Both the position numbers and the translations under genes were made by a program. A stretch of DNA of 64,000 nucleotides, taken from Glycomyces sp. TRM65418. Lineage in GTDB: Bacteria > Actinomycetota > Actinomycetes > Mycobacteriales > Micromonosporaceae. The stretch is taken from positions 1-64,000 of the forward strand of contig NZ_JAJFAX010000008.1 in NCBI RefSeq assembly GCF_019710475.1, in the 5' to 3' direction. Positions 29,352-39,028 of the stretch are shown here, piece by piece. Position 1 is the first letter of the stretch. Each line of letters opens with the position of its first letter. The notes beneath the pieces are model-generated. The model was given only the letters and a program-made list of their open reading frames with translations. It was not told where the DNA came from and did no database searches.

Positions 29352-30398
29352 TCACCTGCCGGAGGGCACGAGCGGCGGGTTCAGGCGGGCGAAACCCTCT
29401 TGGACCTCGTAGGGGTAGTACGGGTACGGCGCGGTCCTCGCGCCGGCCTCGTCGAGGCGGGCGACCTGCTCGGCGGTCAGCTCCCAGCCGATCGCGCCGA
29501 GGTTGTCGCGCATCTGCTCCTCGTTCCGCGCGCCGATGATCACGGAGGCGACGGTGGGGCGGCGCAGGAGCCAGTTCAGGGCGATCTGGGGGATCGTCCG
29601 ACCGGTCTCGGCGCTGATCGCGTCGAGGACGTCGACCACGTCGTAGAGCCGCTCGTCGTCCACCGGCGGGCCCCACTGCGCGGTCTCGTGCAGGCGGCTG
29701 CCCTCCGGGAGGGGCCGCCCGCGGCGGATCTTCCCGGTGAGGCGGCCCCAGCCGAGCGGGCTCCACACCACCGCGCCGACGCCCTGGTCCTGCGCGAGCG
29801 GCATGAGCTCCCACTCGTAGTCGCGGCCGACGAGCGAGTAGTAGACCTGGTGGGCCGCATAGCGGGTCCAGCCGTGGGCGTCCGCGACGGCGAGGGACTT
29901 CATGAGCTGCCAGCCCGCGAAGTTCGAGACGCCGATGTAGCGGAGCTTCCCGGCGCGGACGAGATCGTCGAGCGCGCCGACGGTCTCCTCGACCGGTGTG
30001 CCGGCGTCGAAGGCGTGGAGTTGGAAGAGGTCGATGTAGTCGGTGCCGAGGCGACGCAGGGCCGTCTCGACGGCGCCGATGAGGCGGGCGCGGGACGTGC
30101 CCGCGTCGTTCGGGCCGTCGCCGGTGGGGAGGGCGGCCTTGGTGGAGACCAGGGCCCGGTCTCTGCGGCCCTTGAGGGCCCGGCCGAGGACCTCCTCCGA
30201 AGCGCCGTCGGAGTAGACGTCGGCCGAGTCGAACATGGTGACGCCCGCGTCGAGGGCCATGTCGACCATGCGGCGGGCCTGCTCGGTCCCCGTGTCGCCC
30301 CAGGCGCTGAAGAGCGGGCCGCGCCCGCCGAACGTGCCCGTGCCGAAGCTGAGGGCCGGGACGAGGAGACCGGACGCGCCGAGCCTGCGGTATTCCAT
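29352..30398 (-). CDS. Aldo/keto reductase
   Basis: 348 residues. Catalytic residues: Asp and Tyr in [18 protein letters not shown], Lys in LVSTKAAL, His in [11 protein letters not shown]. The cofactor motif is [20 protein letters not shown] lies nine bases before the ATG. It is divergent from a TetR-type regulator that most likely represses it, a common arrangement for oxidoreductases responding to electrophiles or xenobiotics. It is a different branch from the reductase at 17377-18372. Confidence 0.9.
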   Translation of the reverse strand: MEYRRLGASGLLVPALSFGTGTFGGRGPLFSAWGDTGTEQARRMVDMALDAGVTMFDSADVYSDGASEEVLGRALKGRRDRALVSTKAALPTGDGPNDAGTSRARLIGAVETALRRLGTDYIDLFQLHAFDAGTPVEETVGALDDLVRAGKLRYIGVSNFAGWQLMKSLAVADAHGWTRYAAHQVYYSLVGRDYEWELMPLAQDQGVGAVVWSPLGWGRLTGKIRRGRPLPEGSRLHETAQWGPPVDDERLYDVVDVLDAISAETGRTIPQIALNWLLRRPTVASVIIGARNEEQMRDNLGAIGWELTAEQVARLDEAGARTAPYPYYPYEVQEGFARLNPPLVPSGR

Positions 30399-30441
30399 GA
30401 GGCCACTTCCTTAAAGGTTCTGTAGTTTCATTAATGATGGC

Positions 30442-30452
30442 GCTAGACTAGC
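30442..30452. promoter_or_regulatory. Possible TetR operator between the reductase and its regulator
   Basis: GCTAG-A-CTAGC is a perfect inverted repeat in the 88-bp divergent spacer and includes a -10-like TAGACT for the regulator. The nearby CATTAATG (30429-30436) is also palindromic. Either could bind the regulator; sequence alone does not decide. Confidence 0.4.
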
Positions 30453-30486
30453 CCGCAGAGCTCCTTAACGCAACTGGAGTACCGTT

Positions 30487-31098
30487 ATGGGTGACGCACG
30501 ACCCGATCCCGGGACCGTTCGACCGGGCGGCCGCACGGCGAGGGTGCGCGAGGCCGTGCTGCGCGCCGCCGGGGACGCCCTCGCCGAGGACGGCTTCGAC
30601 CGGCTCGACCTGGCCGAGATCGCCCGCCGCGCCGGCGTGGGCAAGACGACGGTGTACCGGCGCTGGGGCACCGTCCCGGGGCTCGTCGCGGACCTGCTCG
30701 GCGAGATGGCCGCGGAGTCGGCGCCGCGCACCGAGACCGGCTCGCTGCTGGGCGACCTGACGGCCCAGGCCCGGCTCGTGCAGTCCACCTTGAACGACCC
30801 GAGGCAGGGACCGCTGTTCCGGGCGCTCATCACCGCCGCGGGCTGCGACCGGCAGACCGCCGCCGCGCTGCACCGCTTCTACCGCACCAGGACCGCCGAG
30901 TGGACGCCGTGCGTCGAGGCGGCGATCCGGCGGGGGGAGATTCCCGAGGGGACGGATCCCGAAGATGTGATTCGCGCCGTATCCGCGCCGCTCTACTACC
31001 GGTTCGTCGTCAGCGGCGATCCGATCGACGAGCCGACCGCCGCCCGCGCCGCGCGTGCGGCGGCGGCGGCCGCGCGAGACGGGGCCTTCACCGACTGA
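30487..31098 (+). CDS. TetR-family transcriptional regulator
   Basis: 203 residues. N-terminal helix-turn-helix (VLRAAGDALAEDGFDRLDL, then IARRAGVGKTTVYRRWG) and a C-terminal TetR_C-type ligand domain (QARLVQSTLNDPRQGPLFRAL, AAIRRGEIPEGTDPEDVI). A GGAG site lies upstream of the ATG. Divergent from the aldo/keto reductase. Confidence 0.9.
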   Translation: MGDARPDPGTVRPGGRTARVREAVLRAAGDALAEDGFDRLDLAEIARRAGVGKTTVYRRWGTVPGLVADLLGEMAAESAPRTETGSLLGDLTAQARLVQSTLNDPRQGPLFRALITAAGCDRQTAAALHRFYRTRTAEWTPCVEAAIRRGEIPEGTDPEDVIRAVSAPLYYRFVVSGDPIDEPTAARAARAAAAAARDGAFTD

Positions 31099-31458
31099 AC
31101 ACCGCGCGCCACGATCGGTATGCGAAGCTTGGGCGTCATACCCGTGAATGGCCTGGTCCACGCCGTACGAATGGTTTCACGCCGGTCCACAGAGCCCGGT
31201 CGCACCGACCGATCGTGACCCTCCGAACGCCCACTGTGCACAGTTCCGGTGAGTGACGAGTCGATCTTTTCACTGAATGAGATGTGTACGGTCACAACGG
31301 TTTCGGCATTACCCGCAGTTCTCGGAAACTTATTCTGATCCGGTCTTGTGCCTCACAGATCGTCCTTATAAGGTGACCTCCGTGCCGGTCCGTCCGCAAC
31401 CCGACGGCGGCTCACCCCACCCGACAGCCCCACCTGCCTTTTCACAACAGGGAAGAAC
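31099..31458 (+). other. 360-bp intergenic region upstream of the liv-type importer
   Basis: No credible gene. It holds an inverted repeat GGTATG/CATACC (31117-31122 and 31137-31142) that may end the TetR gene, a perfect 12-bp palindrome ACTGTGCACAGT (31233-31244), and a locally AT-richer stretch (about 31255-31375) with a probable promoter. The last 80 bases form the leader of the binding-protein gene. Confidence 0.6.
31343..31372 (+). promoter_or_regulatory. Probable promoter of the liv-type operon
   Basis: GTCTTG (31343-31348), an 18-bp spacer and TATAAG (31367-31372). The -10 is good and the -35 weak. It leaves a leader of about 80 bases before the ATG. Confidence 0.45.
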
Positions 31459-32634
31459 ATGCGCCTGAAAACCTCCTCCGGCGCGGCTCTGGCCGCCGCC
31501 GCCCTGCTCGCGACCGCTGCGTGCGTCTCCGACAGCACCGCCGAGAACACCTCCGACAGCGCGCTCTCCGGCTCCGGCGCCGGCGAGGAGTGCGCCATCG
31601 AGGAGACCGTCAAGCTCGGCGCGGTCTTCAGCCTCACCGAGGCCGCCGCCTTCGCCGGCGCCTACCAGCAGGAGGGTCTCGAGCTCGCCATCGAGGAGCT
31701 CAACGCCTCGGGCGACATCACGTACGAGCTGATCCTGGAGGACGACAAGACCAGTGTCGAGGACAGCGTCGCCGCCTTCGAGAAGCTGATCGACCGCGAC
31801 AAGGTCAGCGCCATCATCGGCCCGACCCTCTCCAACATGGCGTTCGTGACCTACACCGACTCCCAGAGCGCCGGCGTCCCCACCCTCGGCGTCTCCACCA
31901 CCGCCGAGGGCATCCCGGACATCGGCGACTACATCTTCCGCGCCTCCCTCCCCGAGGAGGTCGCGCTCGCCGCCAGCATCCCGGCCGCCAAGGAGACCCT
32001 CGGGATGCAGCAGGTGGCCGTCCTCCACGACAGCGCCGACGAGTTCACCGCCTCCGCTTACAACACGATCTCCGACGTGCTCGCGGACGAGGGCATCGAA
32101 GTGGTCGTCGACGAGACCTTCGAGACCACCGACACCGACTTCAGCGCCCAGCTGACGAAGATCCTGGACGCCGACGTCGACGCCGTCATCCTCTCGGCCC
32201 TCCCCGGCGCCACGGTCCCGCTGGTCACGCAGGCCCGCGACCTCGGCATCGAGGCACCGATCGTCGGCGGCAACGCCTTCAACTCCCCCGTCCTGGTCGG
32301 CGCCCTCGGCGACGCCGCCGAAGGCCTCATCGTCGGCGGCGCCTGGAGCGCGGCAGCCGAGACCACCGGCAACGCCGAGTTCATCGCCGCCTACACCGAG
32401 AAGTACGACCGCGCGCCCGACCAGTTCGCCGCCCAGGCCTACACCGCCGGCTACCTGATCGACCAGGCCGTCCGCTCCGACTGCGACGCCAACCGCGAGG
32501 CGATCAAGGACAACCTCGGCCAGATCCTCGAGTACGACTCGATCCTCGGCAAGATCTCCCTCGACGAGGGCGGCGAGGTCACCCAGGAACCGGTCGTCCA
32601 GATCATCCGCGACGGCGCGTTCACCCTGCTCTAG
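31459..32634 (+). CDS. livJ: Branched-chain amino-acid-type ABC importer, binding lipoprotein
   Basis: 391 residues, periplasmic-binding-protein family I (Peripla_BP_6). The signal peptide ends in lipobox TAAC at about residue 22. The fold is marked by KLGAVFSLTEAAAFAGAYQQ, LILEDDKTS, AIIGPTLSNMAF and DADVDAVILSALPG. Family members bind Leu/Ile/Val, other amino acids, amides or urea, so the ligand is not certain. It is followed by a stem-loop and then the permease genes. Confidence 0.88.
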   Translation: MRLKTSSGAALAAAALLATAACVSDSTAENTSDSALSGSGAGEECAIEETVKLGAVFSLTEAAAFAGAYQQEGLELAIEELNASGDITYELILEDDKTSVEDSVAAFEKLIDRDKVSAIIGPTLSNMAFVTYTDSQSAGVPTLGVSTTAEGIPDIGDYIFRASLPEEVALAASIPAAKETLGMQQVAVLHDSADEFTASAYNTISDVLADEGIEVVVDETFETTDTDFSAQLTKILDADVDAVILSALPGATVPLVTQARDLGIEAPIVGGNAFNSPVLVGALGDAAEGLIVGGAWSAAAETTGNAEFIAAYTEKYDRAPDQFAAQAYTAGYLIDQAVRSDCDANREAIKDNLGQILEYDSILGKISLDEGGEVTQEPVVQIIRDGAFTLL

Positions 32635-32642
32635 CCCGCAAC

Positions 32643-32670
32643 GGCCGCCGACCCCCGACGGCCGGCGGCC
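32643..32670 (+). other. Stem-loop between the binding-protein and permease genes
   Basis: GGCCGCCG (32643-32650) pairs with CGGCGGCC (32663-32670). Its position just after the binding-protein gene mirrors the oppA/oppB stem-loop and suggests partial termination or mRNA stabilisation. Confidence 0.5.
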
Positions 32671-32694
32671 CCATCTCCGTACAGGGATACAGCG

Positions 32695-33573
32695 ATGCTC
32701 CAACAGTTGGCGAACGGTGTGTTCACCGGTTCGATCTACGCGCTCTTCGCGATCGGGTTCACGCTCGTGTTCGGGATCCTCCGGCACCTGAACCTCGCCC
32801 ACCCCGCGGTCTTCACCGCCGGCGCGTTCGTCGGCATCGAGGTCGCGACGCGAACGGCGATCCCGGTGTGGATCCTGTTCCCGGTCGTGGCCGTGTTCGG
32901 CGCCCTCGCGGGGGTCCTGGTGGAGCGCATCGCGTTCCGCCCGCTCCGCGGGAGGGACGACGAGCACTTCGCGGGGCTCATCTCCTCGGTCGCCCTCGGC
33001 GGCGTCGTCATCGCGCTCCTCCAGGCGCGCTACGGCACCGAGCCGCAGAGCTTCCCGCGGGAGTACTTCCCCAACCAGCTGTTCGAGATCGCCGGGATCC
33101 GCGTGACCCTGACGCAACTGGTCACCTTGGGCCTGGCCCTGGTGCTCATGCTCGGACTCGCATGGCTCGTCTCGGCGACGTCGCTGGGACGGGCCATGCG
33201 GGCCGTGGCCGAGAACCCCACGGCCGCGCAGGTCGTCGGCGTCAACGTCGGATGGGTGACCGCCGGGACCTACGCGATGTCCTCCGCGCTCGGCACCGTC
33301 GCCGGGGCGCTGCTGGCGCTCAACCTCGGCCAGGCCGGGCGCGACCTCGGCGCGTCGATCGAGCTCGTCGGCTTCGCGGTGATCATCCTCGGCGGCCTCG
33401 GCTCCCTCTGGGGCGCCATGGCGGCCGGGGTGATCCTCGGCCTCGCCGAGGCCCTCACCATCACCTACTTCGACTCCACCTGGAAGGGCCTGGTCGCCTT
33501 CGCGCTGCTGTTCGCGGTGCTGGTGCTGCGCCCGCGCGGCCTCTTCGGCCACGTCAAGGTCAGGGAGGTCTGA
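32695..33573 (+). CDS. livH: Branched-chain amino-acid-type ABC permease LivH
   Basis: 292 residues, about eight membrane helices. Family segments are GSIYALFAIGFTLVFGI at the N-terminus, LERIAFRPLRGRDDEHF-like sequence in the first loop, and the ATPase-contact region SATSLGRAMRAVAENPTAAQ with VNVGWV after it. The stop overlaps the next start (TGATG), so it is coupled to livMG. Confidence 0.92.
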   Translation: MLQQLANGVFTGSIYALFAIGFTLVFGILRHLNLAHPAVFTAGAFVGIEVATRTAIPVWILFPVVAVFGALAGVLVERIAFRPLRGRDDEHFAGLISSVALGGVVIALLQARYGTEPQSFPREYFPNQLFEIAGIRVTLTQLVTLGLALVLMLGLAWLVSATSLGRAMRAVAENPTAAQVVGVNVGWVTAGTYAMSSALGTVAGALLALNLGQAGRDLGASIELVGFAVIILGGLGSLWGAMAAGVILGLAEALTITYFDSTWKGLVAFALLFAVLVLRPRGLFGHVKVREV

Positions 33574-35250
33574 TGCTCGACGGATACGACACCCTCATCA
33601 CCACGATCGCGCTCGGCGCGATCCTCGCCTACTCGTTCCACGTCGTGCTCATGGCCGGGCAGCTCAGCCTCGGCCAGGCCGGGTTCGCCTCGCTGGCCGC
33701 GTACGTCTCCACCCTCGTCGTCCCGACCGAGCCGATCGCCGGCTCGATCTCCCCCGTGATCGTCGGCCTGCCCGTGGGCGCCCTGGTCGGCGCGGCCGCC
33801 GCGTTCGTGGTCGGCCTGCCGGTGCTGCGGCTGCGCGGGGTCTTCCTCGCCATCGCCACCATCGCCTTCGGCGAGATGGTCCGGGTCTTCATGACCAACG
33901 CCGAATGGACCAACGGCGCGCTCGGCATGCGGGTCGAGAAGTGGGTGACCTTCGACTTCGCGTGGATCGTCGTCGCGGCCCTGGCCTACCTGTTCTGGCG
34001 GCTCGGGCCCTCCCGCACCGGCCGCGCCTTCGCCGCCGTCCGCGAGGACGAGCTCGCCGCGAGCGCCATGGGCGTCGACGTGGTCCGCACCCGCATGGCC
34101 TCGTTCATCGCCTCCGGCGCGATCGCCGGCGTCTACGGGGTCATGTTCGCGTACTTCTTCGGCCGCATCACCCCGGCCACGTTCGACTTCGGACTCACCG
34201 TCGACGGCCTCGTCACCGCCGTCCTCGGCGGCTACCTCGTGTTCTTCGGGCCGGTCCTCGGCGCGGGCTTCCTCACCGCCGTGCCCGAAGTCCAGACCGC
34301 GCTCGGCCTCGAAGCCGGGTGGATCCACCCGCTCGTCACCGGCCTGCTCCTGCTCGCCGTGATCCTGTTCCTGCCCGGGGGACTGTCCACACTGTTCGCG
34401 CGCTTCCGCCCGAAGCCGGCCCGGCCCGAAGGCGACGACGCCGCGCTCGACGGCCTCGCGCCGCTCCCCGCGAAGGGCGAGCCGATCGCCGCGATCCGCG
34501 GCCTGGGCAAGGCCTACGGCGCGGTCCGGGCGGTGCGCGAGATCGACCTGGAGATCCGCTCCGGCGACGTCCTCGGCGTCATCGGCCCCAACGGCGCGGG
34601 CAAGACCACGCTGATCAACATGATCAGCGGCCTGGAGCCGCCGACCTCCGGCGAAGGCGACGTCCTCGGCGTCGCGCTCGGCTCCAGGCCCCACCGCTTC
34701 GCGCAGGCCGGCGTGAGCCGGACCTTCCAGCACTCCAAGCTGTTCGACCGGCTCACCGTGCTCGACAACGTCCTCGTCGGCACCCACCCCGTCAGCCGCT
34801 CGACCTACCTGCGGCGGCTGCTGTGGCTGCCCTCGGCGCGCCGCGACGAGCGCCGCGCGCTCGCCCTCGCGTGGGCGCAGCTGCGCCGCGTCGGCCTCGA
34901 CGACCGCGCCCACGTGCGGCCCGGGGCCCTGTCCTACGGGGACCAGCGGCGGCTGGAGATCGCCCGCGCGCTCGCCTCCCACCCGACCCTGCTCATCCTC
35001 GACGAGCCCGCCGCGGGCATGAACCACGTCGAGGCCGCCGAACTCGCCGACCTCATCCGGGGCCTGGCCGAGGACGGCATCACCGTGCTCCTCATCGAGC
35101 ACAACGTGAAGATGGTCCTGGCGACCTGCACCCGGCTGGTCGTCCTCAACTTCGGCGCGGTCATCGCCGCCGGAGAGCCCCGCGAGGTCGCCGCCGACCC
35201 GCAGGTCATCGAGGCCTACCTGGGGACCGAGGACGCCGAGGAGAGCGAAC

Positions 35251-35258
<8 letters not shown>
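33573..35258 (+). CDS. livM: Fused permease-ATPase of the branched-chain amino-acid importer (LivM-LivG)
   Basis: 561 residues in one uninterrupted frame. Residues about 1-285 are a LivM-type permease (GQLSLGQAGFASLAAYVS, GPSRTGRAFAAVREDELAASAMG). After a linker, about 305-555 form a LivG-type ATPase with Walker A GPNGAGKTT, Q-loop FQHSKLF, signature LSYGDQRRLEIARAL, Walker B LLILDEPAAGM and switch His in EHNVKMV. Separate M and G genes are the rule, but such fusions occur. GGGAGG lies upstream of the ATG. Confidence 0.92.
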
Positions 35259-35961
<703 letters not shown>

Positions 35962-35991
35962 TCCCCGCCCTCTACCAAGGAACCCCCTGAG

Positions 35992-38541
35992 ATGAACGAT
36001 GAGCGAGCCGAACCCCCGCAAGCGGAGCGGCGGCCGCGCCGCCGCCTGTGGTCGCGCGTCAGGATCCGGACCAAGCTGACGATCATGCTGCTCGTCCCGG
36101 CGCTCACCCTCGCCGGCATGGTCACCCTGCGCATCGTGGAGTCGGCGGCCGAGGCCCGTGACATCGGGGCCACCGCCGACGCGGTGGAGCTGGCCCGCGA
36201 CGTCGACGCGGTCATCGGCGCGATCCAGGCCGAGCGGCTGGACGCGGCGATGCTGGTGTACCAGGACGACACCGAGCTGGCCGACGCCGAGACGCTCCTG
36301 GCGTCGTTCGAGGAGCACCAGGCGGCGACCGCCGCGGCGCTGGACGCGTTGGCCGCGACCCGCTCGGACCTCGACCTGAACGCCGAGACCCTCGCGCTGC
36401 TGGAACGGGCCGACGTCCCGCTCGAGCGGCTGGGCATCGCGCGCACGGCGGTCCAGGAGGGCACGGTGGACGCGGTCCACCTGACCGTGTACAACTCCGT
36501 GGTCGCCCGCCTCTCGGCCGTGCTCGACAACGCCGTGGACCTCGCCGGCACCGCCGAGCTGACGCGGATCGTGCGCACGGCGAGCCTGCTGGCGGGCATC
36601 GACGAGTACTCCGAGCAGCTGCGGCTCCTGATCCTGTCCCTCGAGGACGGGAAGCCGCTCGCCGAGAAGCACCGGACGTTCATGCGGCTCGCCGCGGCAC
36701 GCGAGGAGTCGCTCAACGAGTACCGCCGGATCGTGGCGCAGACCGACCCCGACGCCGCCGTGTTCCGAGTGGGCGGCATCGGCGCGGCCGAGGCGCGCTC
36801 GGCGAACGCGTTCGAGAGCGAGGTCGCCGGTTCGCGATCGGACGACCTCCAGGAAGTCGACCACGCCGCGCTCATGGCCGCCTACGACGCCCGGCACGGG
36901 GCCACGGCCGCGCTCGTCGACGAATCGCTCGACGAGGCCACCTCGCGGGCGGACGCCATCAGCACGGCCGCGTTGCAGCGCCTGGGCGTCGAAGGGCTCA
37001 TCGCCATCGTCGCGCTGGCCCTGGCGGTCCTCATCGCCTACGGCATCGGGCGCTCGGTCACGCGCGGCCTCGGCGATCTGGCCGGTTCGGCCCGCCAGAT
37101 CGCGATGGTCGACCTGCCGATGGCGGTCAAGCGCGTCGACCAGCAGCAGGGCCTGGGCGGGCTGAGCCCGTTCGAGTACGCCGCGCGCACCACCCCGCCG
37201 CTGCGGGTCCAGGGCGAGGACGAGCTCAGCGAGGTCGGCGAGGCGTTCAACATCGTGCACCGCGAGGCCATCCGCGTCTCGGCGCAGCAGGCGCTGCTGC
37301 GGTTCCACGTCGGCGCGATCTTCGTGCGGCTGGCCCGCCGCGGCCACTCGCTGACCGGCCGGCTCACCGCCGAACTCGACGAGGCCGAGCGCAACGAGCA
37401 GGACCCCGAGCGGCTCCAGCGGCTCTTCCGGCTCGACCACCTGGCCTCGCTCATCGGCCGCGCGAACGACAGCCTCCTCGTCCTCGGCGGCTCCTCGGCG
37501 GCGAAGGTGCGGACCACGGACGCGTCCTTGGACGACGTGCTGCAGGCCGCGCAGAGCCGCATCGAGTACTACACGCGCATCGAGGCGGCCGCCGACGACG
37601 GCGCGTGGGTCAAGGCCGACGTCGTCGACGACGTCGTGCAGCTCCTGGCCGAGCTCATGGACAACGCGACCCGGTACTCCGAGTCGGCCGCCGAGATCAC
37701 CGCCCGGGTCCTCACCGGGAAGGTGATCATCCAGGTCCGCGACCACGGTATCGGGATCGAGCCCGAACGCCTGGAGCGGTTCAACGAGCGGCTGCGCCGC
37801 GAGACCCCGGTCGACCTGGAGGCCATGCAGGCCATGGGGTTGACCGTGGTCGGGTTCCTGGCCGCGCGGCACGGCATCGAGGTCGAGCTGCGGCCGTCCA
37901 TCGGCGGCGGCGTCGTCGCCGAGGTGGCCGTGCCGGGTTCGCTGCTCTCGTTCACGCCGCCGCCGAAGGCCGAGCGGGTCCCCGAGCGGCCCGCCGCGAT
38001 CGCGTCCCCGCAGCCGCCGCCGCAACCGCGGCCCGCGCCGGTCCCGGAGCCGCGCCGGCGGGAGAACGCGCCGCTGTTCAACCAGAGCGCCGCTCCCCCG
38101 GCGCCGGCGCCCGCGCCGCAGCGGCCGGTGCCGCAGCAGCGTCCGGCCCCGACCGCCGGGCCCCGGGCGCTTCCGGCCGGACCGGGCCGGGGCGAGATCG
38201 AGGGCGACACCCGTCCGCTCCCGGTGCTCTCCTCGGCCGCGTCCGCGTACCTCTCCGAGATGCCCGAGATCAACTTCGAGGTGACGGTCGTGCACGCGGA
38301 CCCGTCGCTGCGGGCGGGGCAGCCGCTGCCGCAGGCCGCGCCGAAGCCGCCGCTGACCGGACCGAACGGCCTGCCGCAGCGCCAGCCGATGTCCAACCTG
38401 GTCCCCGGCGCGATCGCGCCGTCCCCGGGCCAGGACGGCAAGCCGATCGAACGCAATCCCCGCAGCATCGGAGCGACGTACTCCGCGTACGCCAGAGGCC
38501 TCTCCGGCAGCCGAACGCCCGCACCGAACAATGAGAACTGA
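35992..38541 (+). CDS. CvnA-like sensor histidine kinase with nitrate/nitrite-sensing-type domain
   Basis: 849 residues. A first membrane helix lies at about 27-46, then a helical extracytoplasmic NIT-type sensor domain (about 50-330), a second helix at about 335-352 and a HAMP-like region. The H-box region is FRLDHLASLIGRANDSLLVLGG. The ATPase domain has N-box ELMDNATRYS (about 550), G1 DHGIGIE (about 584) and G2 MGLTVVGFLAARHG. The last 190 residues are Pro/Ala-rich and disordered. This is the architecture of conservon CvnA kinases. It starts 30 bp after livF and is followed at once by a roadblock gene, so it probably senses something linked to transport. Confidence 0.88.
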   Translation: MNDERAEPPQAERRPRRRLWSRVRIRTKLTIMLLVPALTLAGMVTLRIVESAAEARDIGATADAVELARDVDAVIGAIQAERLDAAMLVYQDDTELADAETLLASFEEHQAATAAALDALAATRSDLDLNAETLALLERADVPLERLGIARTAVQEGTVDAVHLTVYNSVVARLSAVLDNAVDLAGTAELTRIVRTASLLAGIDEYSEQLRLLILSLEDGKPLAEKHRTFMRLAAAREESLNEYRRIVAQTDPDAAVFRVGGIGAAEARSANAFESEVAGSRSDDLQEVDHAALMAAYDARHGATAALVDESLDEATSRADAISTAALQRLGVEGLIAIVALALAVLIAYGIGRSVTRGLGDLAGSARQIAMVDLPMAVKRVDQQQGLGGLSPFEYAARTTPPLRVQGEDELSEVGEAFNIVHREAIRVSAQQALLRFHVGAIFVRLARRGHSLTGRLTAELDEAERNEQDPERLQRLFRLDHLASLIGRANDSLLVLGGSSAAKVRTTDASLDDVLQAAQSRIEYYTRIEAAADDGAWVKADVVDDVVQLLAELMDNATRYSESAAEITARVLTGKVIIQVRDHGIGIEPERLERFNERLRRETPVDLEAMQAMGLTVVGFLAARHGIEVELRPSIGGGVVAEVAVPGSLLSFTPPPKAERVPERPAAIASPQPPPQPRPAPVPEPRRRENAPLFNQSAAPPAPAPAPQRPVPQQRPAPTAGPRALPAGPGRGEIEGDTRPLPVLSSAASAYLSEMPEINFEVTVVHADPSLRAGQPLPQAAPKPPLTGPNGLPQRQPMSNLVPGAIAPSPGQDGKPIERNPRSIGATYSAYARGLSGSRTPAPNNEN

Positions 38542-38555
38542 CCCGAGGATCGACC

Positions 38556-38972
38556 ATGACCACTAGCGCACAACTGGACTTCCTACTCAACGACTTCGTC
38601 GGCAGGGTGCCGCACGTGACGCACGTGATCGCGGTGGCGGCCGACGGGCTGCTCATCGCCTCGAACAACACGCTGCCGCGTGACGAGGCGGAGCGGCTGT
38701 CGGCCATCGCGTCCGGTCTGACGAGCCTGTTGGCCGGCGCCGCACGCTCGCTGCAGGCCGACCCGGTGATCAGCAACCTGACGGAGATGAACGGCGGCTT
38801 CATGTTCTCGATGTCGGTCTCCAGCGGCGCGAGTCTCTTGGCGCTGGCGGGGCTGCACTGCGACATCGGCCAGGTCGGCCACGAGCTGGCCAACCTCATC
38901 AACCAGGTCGGCCCGGCCCTGACCCCGGCGGCCCGCCAGGTCCTGGCCGCCAACCAGCAGTACCCCCAGTAG
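38556..38972 (+). CDS. Roadblock/LC7 domain protein (CvnB-like)
   Basis: 138 residues. Single roadblock/LC7 domain (LDFLLNDFVGRVPHVTHVIAVAADGLLIASN, read in two parts; GGFMFSMSVSSGASLLALAG), typical of CvnB. In conservons CvnB works with the CvnA kinase and with CvnC (DUF742) and the CvnD GTPase. Neither of those follows here; the gene is ended by a hairpin. It starts 14 bp after the kinase gene. Confidence 0.9.
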   Translation: MTTSAQLDFLLNDFVGRVPHVTHVIAVAADGLLIASNNTLPRDEAERLSAIASGLTSLLAGAARSLQADPVISNLTEMNGGFMFSMSVSSGASLLALAGLHCDIGQVGHELANLINQVGPALTPAARQVLAANQQYPQ

Positions 38973-38979
38973 CGACGAA

Positions 38980-39010
38980 AGGCCGGGAACCGCGGCGCGG
39001 TTCCCGGCCT
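38980..39010. terminator. Hairpin copy 1 of the GGCCGGGAACCGC family
   Basis: A 14-bp perfect stem (38980-38993 with 38997-39010) and triloop GGC, right after the roadblock gene. The 13-bp core GGCCGGGAACCGC/GCGGTTCCCGGCC recurs exactly at 40658-40704 and 41574-41620, with different loops and different outer stems. Confidence 0.8.
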
Positions 39011-39028
39011 CGCGAGTTGCTCACGACT

